From Ascidia mentula (Eukaryota; Chordata; Ascidiacea; Phlebobranchia; Ascidiidae): DNA of 64,000 nt. Location of the stretch: the NCBI GenBank assembly GCA_947561715.1, contig OX387200.1, positions 10,666,501-10,730,500 of the forward strand, written 5' to 3'. A program made the translations under genes and the position numbers. Shown here in pieces: positions 26,701-41,700 of the stretch. The notes below the pieces were generated by a model. That model ran no database searches. It had not been told where the DNA came from and saw nothing but the letters and a program-made list of their open reading frames with translations. Within the stretch, counting starts at the first letter, position 1. Each line of letters starts with the position of its first letter.

Positions 26701-29700
26701 CCTTTTAAATCGGTATAATAAATGCAGCATCTGAATTCGAGACGATTTTTGTGTTAAATTCTTAAGAGAAACTTTTTTTCTGTTTTGAATTGCTTTCGAA
26801 CATTTTTAAAAGTGGCTCGTGGTTTTCCTTCTAATTCGTCATGTTGTTTAAATATTCGTTTTCTTCCAGGAGATTGCGTACAACCCGAAAATGAGTGCTC
26901 GTTTGAGGGGCAAACGAAATGCATGTGGAGTAATGACGATAATGTGGATTACTCCTGGTCGGTGATATCAGCTCAAGATGCAGGAAGTCATCGTCCAAAA
27001 ACCGACCACACAACTCAATCTCCTGCTGGCTCGTATTTGTTTAATGACGCATACAACCATCCAGAACCTGGTACATCACGTCGCGCCCATTATTGACTTT
27101 GTTGAAAAAATATTTGAGACTGAAGGAATTTTATGTGCATAATTGAAACATAGACATTCCAAAGTTCGAAACCACACGGTCGTGCCCAAAAGCATTTAAA
27201 CCTTGTATTTGCATTTACACGGAACGCATGACTCAAGAACCATTGTGGTTTTAGCGGTAACCATCCTATTTGTTTTCCTGTGTTTATTATATTTAAATAA
27301 TGTAATTTGTGCAGAATGTAATTAATTGATTACAGAACACGAATATCTATCACAAGCTAAACAACCTGTTTATTTATTTATTTATTTATTTTTTATATGT
27401 CAGGTGGTATTGCCCGTCTCATAACTCACATCCTACCCGAAACTGAAGCGGATTGCGTACAGTTCTGGTATTACATGTATGGAGAAGGAGAAAACGAACC
27501 TGGAACGCTGAACATTTACATGATGCTCGATAATTCGTATCAACAGATCCTCCTCATGAGGAAACAAGGCAATCAGGTTCGATGTTGACATGGTGGTCGA
27601 ATTTAAGAAAAATAAACTGTTTAAACTTTATCACCTGTATTATTATCTTCATCAAGACATTTAATGATTAAACTTTCATTAATCGTTCACTGATGTGAGC
27701 GTCCTGCTGTTAACTGACGAAATCTTTTGTAATGTTTCCTGTAAGAACAGCATTTGGAGAAAGCATAAACTGACATAGGTATTTTACACTTACCCAGGGA
27801 GACAGATGGGAATTTGGTCGCGTCACCGCTTCATCCACTACCCCTTATTCTATTGCCATCGAGAGTGTTCAAAGTTATAAGTCGGATCCTTACTCCATCG
27901 CCATTGATGACGTAAAGATCATTCCTGGAGCTTGTCCTCCAAAGGGACATTGTACATTTGAAGAAGATTTGTGTGGATGGCACAACAGTGTCGATGAAGG
28001 TGAATAATAATTTGTTTCCGAAGCTTGGTTTAGGATTAGGTTGTTTTCGAGAAGTTTCTAATCGTCGTTAAAGGCGGTTTGTTTTTATGGAAAAAATGCA
28101 TTTCCTAAATTCCTTCTTTTTTTCTGATTTATTTTTGTGTGCAATTAATATAGGTGACGATTTTGATTGGATATGGAGTAGTGGTGCAACACCAAGTGCT
28201 TACACTGGTCCAACGGTCGATCACACACTCGGTACCGATGAAGGTCATTATTTGTATATTGAATCAACCTCACTCAATCTCGGTGGCGAAAAAGCTTGGC
28301 TGACATCAGAAAAGTGAGCAGGAATCAAATTTACCTTTTGTGTTTGTTCTTTCTGTTCAATGGGCTTGCACTTGTTTTCTCACCAATCTACAGATTTGAT
28401 TCAACGCCTGGTAACTGCGTACGATTCTATTACCACATGAGAGGTGCATCGACCGGCACTCTTAACATATACGTGTTGTCCGACTACGGCATGAACCTGG
28501 TTTGGAGTAAGTTTATTTTTATACATAACATGTGAGCATTCGACACAAACTTATTTTACCTTCAGCCAAGACTGGCGACCAAGGCGACCAATGGAATGGT
28601 GATAAAGTGGATGTCGTGATGCCAATTCCTTTCCGAATGGTTTTTGAAGTAGTAAAGGGCACAGTGGCGGATGCATCAGATATTGCAATCGACGATGTCT
28701 TCATTGATGAAGGGTCGAATTGTAAAGGTAAAATAGATTTTTTAAGCATTAGATAGATACAAAGAGCTCATTGAAATTTAACTCATATGACTGAATATTT
28801 TGTCCTGTAATGAAAATGTCTTTCTTGAATCACTCATTATGAAATAGTCTTGTTTGAACATGTTACCAACAAGATTTCTAACTACCCGGTTAAAATTTTG
28901 TGGCTAAATTCATTATCAATACCACGTGTATTATGCAGGAGACGTACTAACGACCGCACCAGCCCCAACCACAATCGCCCCACCGTTGTACAGTCTTAAA
29001 CCTGACAACTGTACGTTTGAAACAAATACATGTGGTTGGGTGAATGAAAATGAAGATATATGGAGTCAAGTACATGGATCTCTGGACCCGGGCTCCCTGT
29101 ACGATCACACTACCGGTGTTGAGGGTAAAGTGAATTTGAGATTGAAAACTTCGCGAGTAATTCACTAAAAAACTTGTATGGGTTTGTAGGTGTTTATCAC
29201 GTTAAGTTGGAGTCGGCTGGATACGATGACGGAAATTATTGCATCATGGAAGTAAACGGTGTTAGTTACACGCCTGTTGACTACTCACGTGGCCACAACA
29301 TCCTCGTCATCGACATCGTCACGCAAAGCATAATCACCGCTACTTTTGACACATGGGCCGGGCCAGAAGCTGTAAGTTTATAAGTTTATTCCTTTTTTTA
29401 AAAGTAAACAATTAACTATGTTTGTATGTGATGATTTATTGATAAATAACCCAAGTCTTGTCTCTTAAGCGGCGGAAATGCGTTTAGGTTTTAACAGGAA
29501 TGTGTTTGTGCAGGTAAAAGACATGATCCAATTTTTGGACGAGCAAGTAAAATACGAATCTATTATTGCCATCACGATTCGAGATGCTGCGAACGGAGCA
29601 AACTTTGATGATGAAGATGTTGCTTTCATGGAAACGCTCGGCGCCGGGAGTGGAGATTGTCCAGCGCGATTAAGTAATTCAAATTTTCATCTATAACTAA

Positions 29701-32700
29701 CAAACATGTGTTTATAACGTTGTCTGCAAACAGATGGCCGTGATTCGTTTGCGATGCTCACGCAGAAAGTGAGGAACACAAACTATCTTCCCTACTGGTT
29801 TGCTTGCGAGTACAAACCCCAATTGTCTGGGCCGGCAGCAGTCAACCAGGCTGCGGAAGCAGGTTAAAAAGTTTCTTCTCATGAAGTTTCTACAAAATTG
29901 TGCCCTGTATAATATAAACGTGAAATGTTTTTCTAAAAAAAACAGGATATTATATGAGCGCCGATGTAACGAAAGCTGCAGACCAATCAACATCGAGATT
30001 AATGACAAGTAGAGCTTACCCTCCGACAGCAGCTGAGGGAATTTGCTGGACTTTCCACTATCACTTGTTTGGACCTGACATCGGTGACTTCAGTGCAAAT
30101 ATCATATCTCAAACATACGGAGAAATTGAGGTAATCTAACATAAAACAGTGCTTTTTTTTCTCTTTTTCTTTAAAATATAATAGTTTGGTGAAGTATTTC
30201 AATTCATTTGTAAAGACCGCATTTAAATTAAGTCAAATCAAACCATTTGTGGAGAGCTGCAGACAGGGTGTGTACACGCACTGTTTCGGCCTGTAAGGTC
30301 TCATCAGTGCAGCAGTTGACAGTGGCACTGTGCTAGCTTTTAAACTAACGGGCACACTAATTTCCACTTTGTGGTACCTTTCGGTCAACATCGATCCACA
30401 CTCTGTCTGCAGCTCTCCAATATTATGGCTTTTTTGCACACAAATCATTTGAATTTTGCACAAAAAATTACTACGTGAATGAACAATACAGACAAGAAAT
30501 AAAATGACATGGAAACCGATAAAACCGTGTAGGTTTTCGAGTCAGGCGCCCATTGCATAGAGAATGCTAGCAGAATTCATGAACATACGGTGTGTGCAGA
30601 ACCAAATTTAACGTGAATAAAAACGTGGCAGATGCGTGAATACCTTTAATCAAAATTCAATTCCACATCAAATAGTTGTGGTCCCGGAGCGATGGAACTG
30701 AGGATATTTGGATTCCTGTACATCTCTACGTTTCAAGTCCTGCCTCAGGATTTTTCCTTTCCTTTAACGCAATCCGCGGCTCGAGTTGGGATGGTGACGT
30801 GTCCATTGATGACGTATTCTTTCGTGACGGATATTGTCCTGAGAGAAGTGGTGCATGTGATTTTGAACAAGATCTATGTAACTGGGCAAATGATTGGAAC
30901 GCGGATTTTCTGTGGAAACGACTGAACTCAGGTTTGTAGTCAAAAAAGCCCGAATGTGAAAGAGTTATCTTAAAATTATGATGTTAGTAAGATTATTTTA
31001 CTTAATATCTGAATGTGTTTATAGGAAGTACAGAGAGTGGCAGTGGGCCACCTAACGATCACACGACCAACCAACAAGGATATTACGTATCTGCAAATCA
31101 CAACGACGGATCAGTCGGTGAAAAGGCCCGTCTCATGTCGGAAGTTTATCTTTCTGGAGAACCTGTGTCCTGCTCGTTTCCCTTTGAATATGAGGTATAA
31201 TTGGAAATGTTCTTATTGTGTGAGGAAAGGTGAACTACAAACATTCCTTTAGCGGTAATGTTTTTTTTAAACTTTTTATTTTCACGGATTTATTTCATTT
31301 TCTATATTTTCCTGGATTTCTTTTCTCTTGAAAACTTTTGCCTAAATTATCAGGAGAATCGTAAATTCAAGTCGAAACTTACGTGAACACTGCTTCTTAT
31401 TTACAGGGTAAAACGTACTACGAATGTACAACAGACGGCCGTGATTTCGCATGGTGTTCCACCACGCCAGTGTACAGTGGCCAATACCTCAACTGCGACG
31501 AGCAAGGCGGCACGTGGATTTTCACCACCGGTGGAACTGGCAACGGACAAAAATGCGTTTTCCCTTTTTCGTACGGAGGAGAGATTTATCATGCGTGCAT
31601 AATGATCGACCACAACGTGCCCTGGTGCTCAACCACTGACGTATACCAGGGATACTGGGGAGAATGTTTAGGTTTGTAACGTTTGTTAGATTGTTTTGGT
31701 CACTTTACATTGTTGCGAATAGTTAAAGACAATTTAAACAAGAAACTTTTTTTCACAAATAACTTTAACTAAAACTCTGTTTGGTATTTCCATACAGGGG
31801 CAAACTGTTTGACTTTCTGGTATCACCATTATTACAACCCCGCCGTATTCCGCGTTATCCAAAGTTTGGGAAATGGTACACGTAACTATCAGGAAGTAGA
31901 AATGTTTTCACGATCATCGGATCAGGGAAATTACTGGAGATTTGGTTACGCCGAAATGATGCCCAGTTCCCTCCCTTGGCAGGCGGTCTTCGAAGCGGAA
32001 ATTCTTGGTAAGTTTACTCATCTACCAAATTTTGGGCAAACTAACCGTAGGTCATCACTACCTTTTCTCAAAAAAAATTACAACCAAACTTACTAAAAAC
32101 ACTAACAGTTGGTAGATGAGTAAACTGGCAATGTTGTTTTTAGACAATGCGTTTGGTGATCTTGCCATTGATGACGTCAGATTGTTGAACGAGCGTTGTC
32201 CTTTACCTGGTCACTGTGATTTTGAATTGGGAATGTGTGGATATATTAACTCACCAAGCGGAAATTTGGATAGTTTGGATTGGGTGAGAGACAAGGGAGC
32301 GAACTCTGCTGGAAATGTTGGACCCGCATTCGATCACACACTTGGTAATACCTTGTTAATTAAAAGTTAATTTTACATTTGTTTTTCTTTACTATTGAAT
32401 TCTTCTTTCAGAAAATCCGGAAGGTTATTCTGTGTTTGTGAGCATGAGTTCAGGTTCTGCTGGGTCGAAGGCAAGACTTTTTTCGGATAGTTTTGAAGTC
32501 ACGGATAATGCAGAAAGGTTAGCAACCATTGAAGACATTTTGGTATTCGGCGTGACGAAACAAAAATAGTTTAACTTGTTGTTGAGTGGTTGATTACTTA
32601 CCTTTCCACACATGCACATGTGAAAGACGCAACATTGTCGTATTTGCAGATGTATAATATTCTGGTATCACATGTACGGGTCTGAAGTCGGAACTCTTAA

Positions 32701-35700
32701 CATTTACGTGGCGACGTCATCGGACCAATCGCCTACCACCAGTGTGTGGACAACTTCTAATTCCCAAGGAAATCTGTGGATGCAGAAACAACTCACAGTC
32801 ACTCAAGCGGAAAACTTTTGGGTGGTGTTTGAAGGTAATTGGTTAAACTAGCAAACTATGTTTTCTATGATTGTGGCATTTTTAAGGATTTTACTAATAA
32901 CGAATGTGTCGGTTTAGTATGTTATCTTTGTTTCACTAATTTGTAATATGCTTAACTGACAAATAACAACATCGTTGCACATTTATGGGTAAACATGATT
33001 TCATTTTAGCCGTCGTCGGTACTCCAGGCAATGGCTGGATTGCCATTGATGACGTTGAAGTTTATGTGAATGGTTGTCCGACCAGTGGACCACCGACCAC
33101 CACTCTACCACCCCTTACTCACCCAGACCACAAACCAACCAAGGGCGATTGTGACTTTGAAAATGGGTATAGACTTGACGTAAACCCTGTCACTTGTGCC
33201 CATCTGAAATTTGTCTTTTGAATAGATTCTGTTACTACGTTCGTCCGCCTGATGATCCAATGGAGTGGTTACGAGCGCAAGGAGATACCGGGTCACGATC
33301 TACGGGACCTAATGTTGATCACACTACTGGAAGTACCACAGGTTACTTTGCTCACATCGATCCCTCGGGACAAACAGAGGGAGATTTTGCCAGGTTGATC
33401 AGCAGTGAACAAACATTAGGTGATTGTAAAAGTAATGCGTGTGATTGGTTGAAAATGTATGTTAAGTTAAAAACCAGACATGTTAATGCAGTTATTGTTT
33501 GGCGCTAGTAACAAGTTGATAGGCGTGACAAGCCTGACCGCTATTGCGCAACCCACGTTTGTAATAATTTTTGTGTGGTCATATTTGTAAGTTAAGATAG
33601 CGGCCCGCGGGTTTCTCTTTTGGTTGCACAAGGATTGCAAAAATATCATGTCAAAAAAGAAAGAAATTTATGTTACTAGTAATGAAATTAACAAAATCAA
33701 AACAGGCAATCGCAGTTGTAATTTGAGCATTTCAAAAATCAGAAACATTAGAGAACGAAATACGGCAAACCAACTCTCCCACTAAAAACAATGATTTCCG
33801 CGGCCATTCTCCAAAAAGCAACATCAATTATAGCCCAACATGGCATTTCGGTAAGACACCACCGATTTACAAAATATTTTTTTGTATCGACAGACTCGGG
33901 TGGTTTATGCGTTGAATTCTGGTATTTTATGTACGGACGAGATGTGGCGAATCTAAACATTTACTGGATGTCGGGGGGTGGCGCTAGACAAGAACTTGTT
34001 TGGAGTAGAAACGGAACACATGGACCACAGTGGAGATATGGACAGGTTCCTAAATTGCTGCTGCTAGCATTTACTTTAACTGTGTCCGATTGACAAACAC
34101 AGGTTAAATGCAGTGGTTTTAACTGCTCCGCATTCCAAAATAACTTTTCGATTTTTACACGCCTTGTTTGCTATAATTTCAACTTTTTCTATTTTAATTA
34201 GTAAAGATACAAAGTACTTACGTAATACATTGAGGATCCCCGCGCCCCTATAAGAACACAAGCACTCCTGGTTAAGAATCCCTGGTTTCATGGGTCAGTG
34301 GACCGACGTTTTCAAAAGATGAATATTTTTCCAGGTACACATATCCCAACAACTCACTTTACAAATAGTCATCGAAGCGACAGTTGGACCGGCTTGGGCT
34401 GGCGATATTGCCATTGACGACCTTAAGGTAAAAACCCTTAACCAACAAACTGACCATGTTATTAAAACTTATTACTGGGGTGTGTGCACTCTTTATCAGA
34501 AAATAATCATAGTCATTCTGTTCAGTTTGATTTCATCGATTGTCCGGCTACCCCTGATTGTGGTTTTGAGAATGGAGTTGACGGAATTTGTGGTTTTACA
34601 CAAGACTTCCAAGACGACTTTGACTGGTTAAGAGGCAGTGGCACGATTAATGGAGACACGTCAGGTATCAACAAACACCCATATGTATAGACTTTATCGT
34701 TGAACATATTTGTAGCAGCAAAAAATTGATCCTTCGGTTACTAGAAATACTAGGAAATAGGAAATTCTAGTACACATTAGATTGCATCTGAAATATATAT
34801 ATTCATATATACTCTTTATAAATTAGATGTAAGTTGCAGTTTGTACGTCTTCGCGTTGCTATATACAAAAAGCAATAAATGTATGATGGTTGGGTAAACA
34901 GGTTTGAGTTACGATCACACATACGGAACATCATACGGTCACTACATGTACATGCCCGCTGGTTTGCCGACCGGACAGAAAGCTCGTCTCTTATCGAAGA
35001 TGTATCCTGCTACTGATGGACATTGCATGACATTCTACTATCACAGCTACATGGCCGGAATAGGTGATGTTACGAAAAAAATGTTTCTTGGTGTTAGATT
35101 GAGAATGAAATCAATGTCATATATGTGCAAAAAAGCCATAATATCGGGGAGTTGCAGACAGGGTGTATACACACACTGTTTCGACCTGTAAGGTCTCATC
35201 AAAGTAATTCGACAAAATTTTTACATGTGAACTTTTCTTAAAGGAACTTTAAATGTTTACTACATGGAGGAAAACGATTACCCGTCACTTTTATGGAGCA
35301 TCAGCGAACACATGAACAACCACTGGCGACCCATGCAAGTCTCAATAACCACAACCAAACAATTCCAGGTTTGGAAATGAAAAATTTTATGTATTGAAGT
35401 GTTGAATGACATACAACGTCGGATGTTACCTGATACACTTTTTTATCTGTAGATAATTTTCGAGGCGATCGCAGGAACTGCAACAGAAGGTGATTTAGCG
35501 ATAGATGATGTTCTCATGTTGCCTGGTATGTGCCCTCCGCTCGGTTCGTGTACATTCGAGGATGGATATTGCACTTGGGAAAACTCTGAAAACTCGGACG
35601 ATTTTGATTGGATGCGAAGTGCTGGAGAGTCGATGACAGCTGATACCGGACCTACGACCGACCACACATTAGGAACCAATTACGGTAAGCTAAAAGATTT

Positions 35701-38700
35701 CTCTTTGACTGGTGAAGCCTTGTGAATGTGTGTAACGTGGCTAAGTTAAATATTTGCAGGTGTTTATCTCTTGATGGACGCGTCAACCCCTCAAGTACAA
35801 GGTGATGAAGCCAGACTCTTCTCCGTTCGTTTTGACAATTCCCAACCACGATGTTTGCAATTTTTCTATTACATGAAGGTAATATTTATTTCATAATCAG
35901 CAATGTAATACATATCTAAACAGTAACATTTAAAGTTTTTACATCAATTAACCTTCACTCTAGTTCTATGTAAGGTAATGATGTCCAACATGAAATTTTC
36001 AGTCGAAAACCCCTGAAGGCATCGGGACTTTGCAAGTGGTTCAATATTGGGATTCAGATTACAATTATATGTTGTGGGAAGATCACTTCTCGTACGGTGA
36101 TGTGTGGATTGAAGCTATGGTGGATTTACCTAACAACGTTACGCAAGATGACAGTTACGTTGTCCAGTTCCGGTCATTTGTTGGATCAAGTGCATACGGT
36201 ACATAATAATTAATACCTTTCTATTGACTTAGATTTTTTGTTTGATATAACTTTAGCACTCATGTTTATGCTAAAGTCTGTACATGGTATACCAATAATA
36301 TTTTTTTGTTTATACAGGTGACGTGGCAATCGATGACATCAACATTCTTGACGGATATTGCAAATACGTTCCGACCCGTCCACCAGAGTGCGCCCTGCAG
36401 TGCGATCCAGAGAATCCTGACACATCTGTTTGTATTCCAACGGCTGCTGTGTGCGATTTTAACATTGACTGTCCAAACGGCGGAATTGACGAACAAAATT
36501 GCGGGTATGCAAAGTTCCCAACCTGAATATTCTGCGTTCAACAAGATTTTATCAATATCTGATACCTTTGTGTTAAGGCAAGATTGTACGTTTGATGATG
36601 TGGAGTGTAGATGGATGGATGAAAGTGTCGGCTCGTTTCGATGGGGACAAAGCAATGGAGCAACACCAGATGATAACACAGGTGAGGGGAAAAACATGAA
36701 ACCCACATCGATTGAACACCTCAGTATCTAACATCGTATTGACATAAAAACCCTTATCTGTGTAGGACCAAGCGGTGATCACACAACTGGAAGTGGTAAC
36801 TACATGTACGTTGACGCCAGTACTGGAAGTTCGGGAAACCAAGCGTTCCTCGTCGGACCAGAAATGCAAGCTAGTGGTCCCTATTGTGAAATGACTCTCT
36901 TTTATCACATGTATGGGGAACATATCGGAACATTGCAAGTAAGCTCCCATTATAATGTATTTGTCTTTGTATCGCTCTTGTGAAATGTTTAGATGGACCG
37001 TTTTAAACAGGCTTCAAAATTTTGTTTCAGGCAAGCAAACGTATCGGGAGCGAAGACAACTTCGTGTGGTCACGTGTTGGAAATCAGGCAAATGATTGGT
37101 ATCAGGGCAGGGTCAGACTAGGACGAAACTTACGACCTTTTACGATGGTTCTTGCTGCGTCGAGAAGCTTCGATGTCCTCGGTATAGACAGTTGTACTGT
37201 GTGGTTGTTTAGACGAACACTACAATAAATAAATTCCGGACACTTTGTCGGATGCATCGCTGTAGTATTACGAGTTTAAATATTGTTTACGGATGAATAT
37301 TGTCAGGTGATATTGCGGTGGATGACATCAAGTTTGAAAACTGTGAACTTCCTCCGATTGAAACTTGCGCTAACGACGAATTCGAGTGTGACAGAGGATC
37401 TTGTGTCGATCAGTCAAGATTGTGTGACTACACTGATGACTGTGGTGATAACACAGACGAAATCAGTAAGATCATAAACTGCTAACTTTACCTGTCTATT
37501 TTACTATTCCGTCTCAAAAAAAGGTTTGTATTTTGTCCCATAAATTTGTGTTTTGTATATTTTGTTTAAATTGCATGTACATTTTTCAGGTTACGTGGTT
37601 TACCAGAAACTTATTAAATTTAAATTTATTTGTGTAGGTTGTGATTCGTACGTTGGTCGGTGTGACTTTGAACAAGGAGGTTGGTGTGATTGGTCGCAGT
37701 CGGCATACGATGATTTCGATTGGACCTTGTCCAGTGGCTTCCGATGCCGACCAGAAACAGGACCGTGTGTTGATCACACAAGATACACCAAGGACGGACA
37801 TTATCTCTTCATCGATTCAGCAAGACAACAGTCTGGTAAAGTTTTTATCGTCCATTACGCTCACATACACTAAAGTTGGAATGTCGAACCCATGTTATTA
37901 TATGGGGCAAATGCGAAGATAGCCTTTTCAGTATATTTCTCCGTTCGACTAGAAATAACAATTTGAATCGGTAACCGGGATATTAAGCGATGACAATCGT
38001 ACTCCTCGAGTATCATAAATAACGCAATGGTTAAAATTATTAGAGTGTATTGCGAAAAGCAGTAGGTTTTTCAATAACTGCATATTTGAAACCCTTGCTT
38101 TAAAGTTACAAAATGTATGTAAAAAAACTTTTAATTTATCAGCTAGAGGAAGAAGCGATAATTATATCAGCAACAAGGAAAAAGTTGTGATTACTGATAA
38201 CTAAATCATCACTTCAAAACTAGTACACCAAATTAAACACACCTTAAACTCATACACCAAATTGATGTGTTTACAGTTTTAGTAATCAGCTTTTTATCAA
38301 TGTAGAAGATTTAGCGCAACTGTACAGCCCAACGTTGATGGCGTACAACCAAGCTGAAGCAGATTCTTGTTCTCTGCGACTCCATTATCACATGTGGGGT
38401 GAAAATATTCGAAGGTTGTCGGTTCACAGTAGAACGCAAGACGGCGGACCCTTGAATGAGAGAATTTGGACAATAAGCGGTCAACAAGGAAGTTTCTGGG
38501 AAAGAGTTGAGGTCCCTCTTCAAGCCATACCAAACGTGCCCTTCCAGGTGTGAATAATATATAATTGTTAAAATTTCATGCTAATGGTGATGACACAACA
38601 ATATTGATTATGCCCAAATGCAAATATTACCACATAAATATTTTCTTTGCTTTGTTTTTACGTCATTTGCTTCGTTCTATTAAGGAAAGTTGACTGTTTG

Positions 38701-41700
38701 GTTTGTCGACACGTCACATATGCGTGTCCAAAACCAACAACGTTTTGTGCTTTAATTTCCCTGATCACTGTCGTTTAAGATAATTCATAATTAGCCCAGT
38801 GTCACAACAATATATTCGAACCAGGTCATAATCGAAGCGATGGCCCCGAACAGCGAATTTGGTGACATTGCAATCGACGACTTGAGTTTCAGTCCTGGTT
38901 GTAGTTTGTACGGAGGTAACTTGCCACCCGGTACCACTGTTCCAACAACCACACAATCTCCCTGCCCCAGCCAACAGTTCCACTGCGGATACGGAACTTG
39001 TGTCAATGTGGATAAATACTGTGACGGTATATAATATATCTTGGCATTCATAATAAATGCGTAGCTTACTTTGACGCGTTCCAACTTGCCAAGATTTCGT
39101 TTTTGATGAATGATGTCTTTCGTTGTACAGGATCAATAGACTGTTTGAATGGTCTTGATGAGTCGACTTGTGGAGATTGCGACTTTGAAGACGACACATG
39201 TGGATGGTTTGATGATAGTTCAGGAGCTTACAACTGGGATAGAATACAAGGAGTAGGAACGTCTGACGTCACGATTGGTCCATCTGCAGATCACACAACG
39301 GGACTTTCTACCGGTATATGAAAAATCTTCTGTTAATAGTTTAAAGCATTGTTGCGTTTCATAATTTTGAGATTTTTTGTTTAACGTTCACTTTAGGTTG
39401 GTACATGTTTGTCGACCCGTCCAGTGGTGACTTCATGAACTACGCTCACTTCATCAGCCCAATCCTTCCCAAATCGGCTGCATCCTGTTCCATTAACTTT
39501 TGGTATTATCTTTACTCATCGAGCTCTTCTCCTTTCGATGCAAACATTGGTGTAATCCTCAATAACCAAGACGGATCTTCGGTAAAAAATAACCTGGAAT
39601 AAAACAACTTTGGATGAAAAATATGTTTTTAACAACTTTTTTCGATTCAGCTTATTTGGTCCAAAGCAACAAATCAAGGCAACAATTGGGTTAAAGCAGA
39701 CATTCCACTTGGTGTCCAGGAACACGGTCATAATATCGTCATTCAATCATACCACGGAAGCAATGGAGGTGAATGAAATCATGACACTATTAAAATTCGT
39801 GGAGTTACAACAACTTAGTTTTACCGTGTAGTGACTGAACGTTTTTCTAAAAGAAATGCTGACTGTCGAAATGGTGTTTTAATACTTTATAGAACATCTA
39901 AAATCATTACAAAACTGCCTTCTCTAGAAGGTGTTTCTGTAAGGTCTTTGCGCTTTGCTGATGGAATGCGTAGCACAGAATAAGAAAAATTGTTTCATAA
40001 TCGCTGTTTATCTTCGGCAGCAAACGTTGCTCTTGACGACATCTTTTTCATCAACTGCCGTCAGTCGCCAGGCACACAGTGCGGTTTTGAAGACTTCCAA
40101 TGTTCGAGCGGATCCTGCATCCCTAAAGAAAATCAGTGTGACTTTGTTGACAACTGCGGTGACAACAGCGACGAAATCGGTTGCCCAACATATCAGTGCG
40201 TATATTCACCCCACTTCCACGATCTATTTTAAAAATTATTCTAATTCCCGTCACACAACTGTATATTATCACAGGGCATGTGACTTCAACACCGATACGT
40301 GCTACTGGACAACAGATCCTACAACTACCCTCACATTACAACGTGGAGTTCTGTCCGACCCATCAGCGCCATCTAGCGACCACAACAACAACATTGGTGG
40401 TTCTTATCTATACGTCAAAGCAAGCTCGCAAAACACAAAATTGAAGGTTTGTTCACAACAAATAGTAATTATGAAAGGTTACACAAAGTTTCTACTTGTG
40501 TAGACGCGACTGCTGGGTCCCGTTATCAGCCCTGTGGATGGAAATGCATGCGAAGTTCGAATTTATCGCAATATCAACGGCATCAACGTCGGTCAGATCG
40601 ATGTGTCTTTGTTGACAGCTGTAAGTAGAAGCCTTCACCTGATATGACAAAAATTGCCACATGGTTTTTGTACATGAGTAATTAGAAGCATATGCTTTCC
40701 AGACGGGAGGAGTTGTATTGGTTACTTCACTTGCTGACGTCAACAATGATCAGTTGTGGCATTTGTCGAGCGTTAATGTTGGTTCCAAACAATACTTTCA
40801 AGTAGGTTTATTTACCTTCAAATTGAACTCTTTGATGAAGTATTAGAATCACCAAACAGTCTTCTTTTATTTAACTTCAGCGGTCAATATTTCAGGGCAT
40901 TGATATTCTTGATGTGCAACAATTTATTATTTGCTGCTTAGGTTGTGATGGATGTTGTCAGAGGAAGTGGAACAACTGGAGCAATCTCATTAGATGACGT
41001 CAGTTTTTCACCGAGTTGTGTGGTGAACCCAGATCTAGTCCTGCCATGTCCAGTCGGAACATTACCTTGCGATAACGGTTTTTGTATCGGAGCAGAAAAT
41101 TTCTGCAACTTTATTGTAAGTGGCTGACTGAACGTTAAAGTTATTGCAAAAAGTCTCGAAATGTTTCACGCCATGCAATACATAATATTTTCGTAATACA
41201 TTATGCACAATATGCCGATAGTTAAAGTTCATTGCGCCTGACTTACAGCCTGAATGTACGGATGCATCAGACGAGGCGGCATGTCCTATTACTTGTACCT
41301 TCGAGAATGGGTATTGCGGTTGGCTGAACGATGATAGCAACGTTTTGAGATGGACCTTGCAACAGGGAGTTAGCAGTTCGCCTGTTGGAATAGGAGGACC
41401 ACCAACTGATCAAACAACCGGAACATCGCAAGGTTTTACAAACTAGTTTCATCAATTAAATCTGAGTTGTTGTATTGGAAATTCGCGATTGTAGTGTTTA
41501 AAATATTCTGCTTACAATTCCAGGCACGTTTGCAGTGGTCACATCTACCGGGCAAATTGGTCAGACCAGCAGATTTCTGAGTGCGCAGTACACACAAGCC
41601 GGTCTGACTTGTACTTTCAGGTATAATTTTAATGTAAACAATTGCTATGACATGTTTCCTTCCTATATCCTAGTGAAATTAAATTAACTGTTGTACCCCG

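Noticed and set aside
36266-36706. Minus-strand frame of 146 codons
   Set aside because: It is antisense to LDLa 7 and MAM 28 exons, which have clear domain motifs and splice phase on the plus strand.
38040-38300. Repeated ACACCAAATT words and partial inverted sequence in the intron before 38306
   Set aside because: The matches are short and imperfect. I could not define an element.
38765-39199. Minus-strand frame of 144 codons
   Set aside because: It overlaps the LDLa 9 exons in antisense and has no domain signature.
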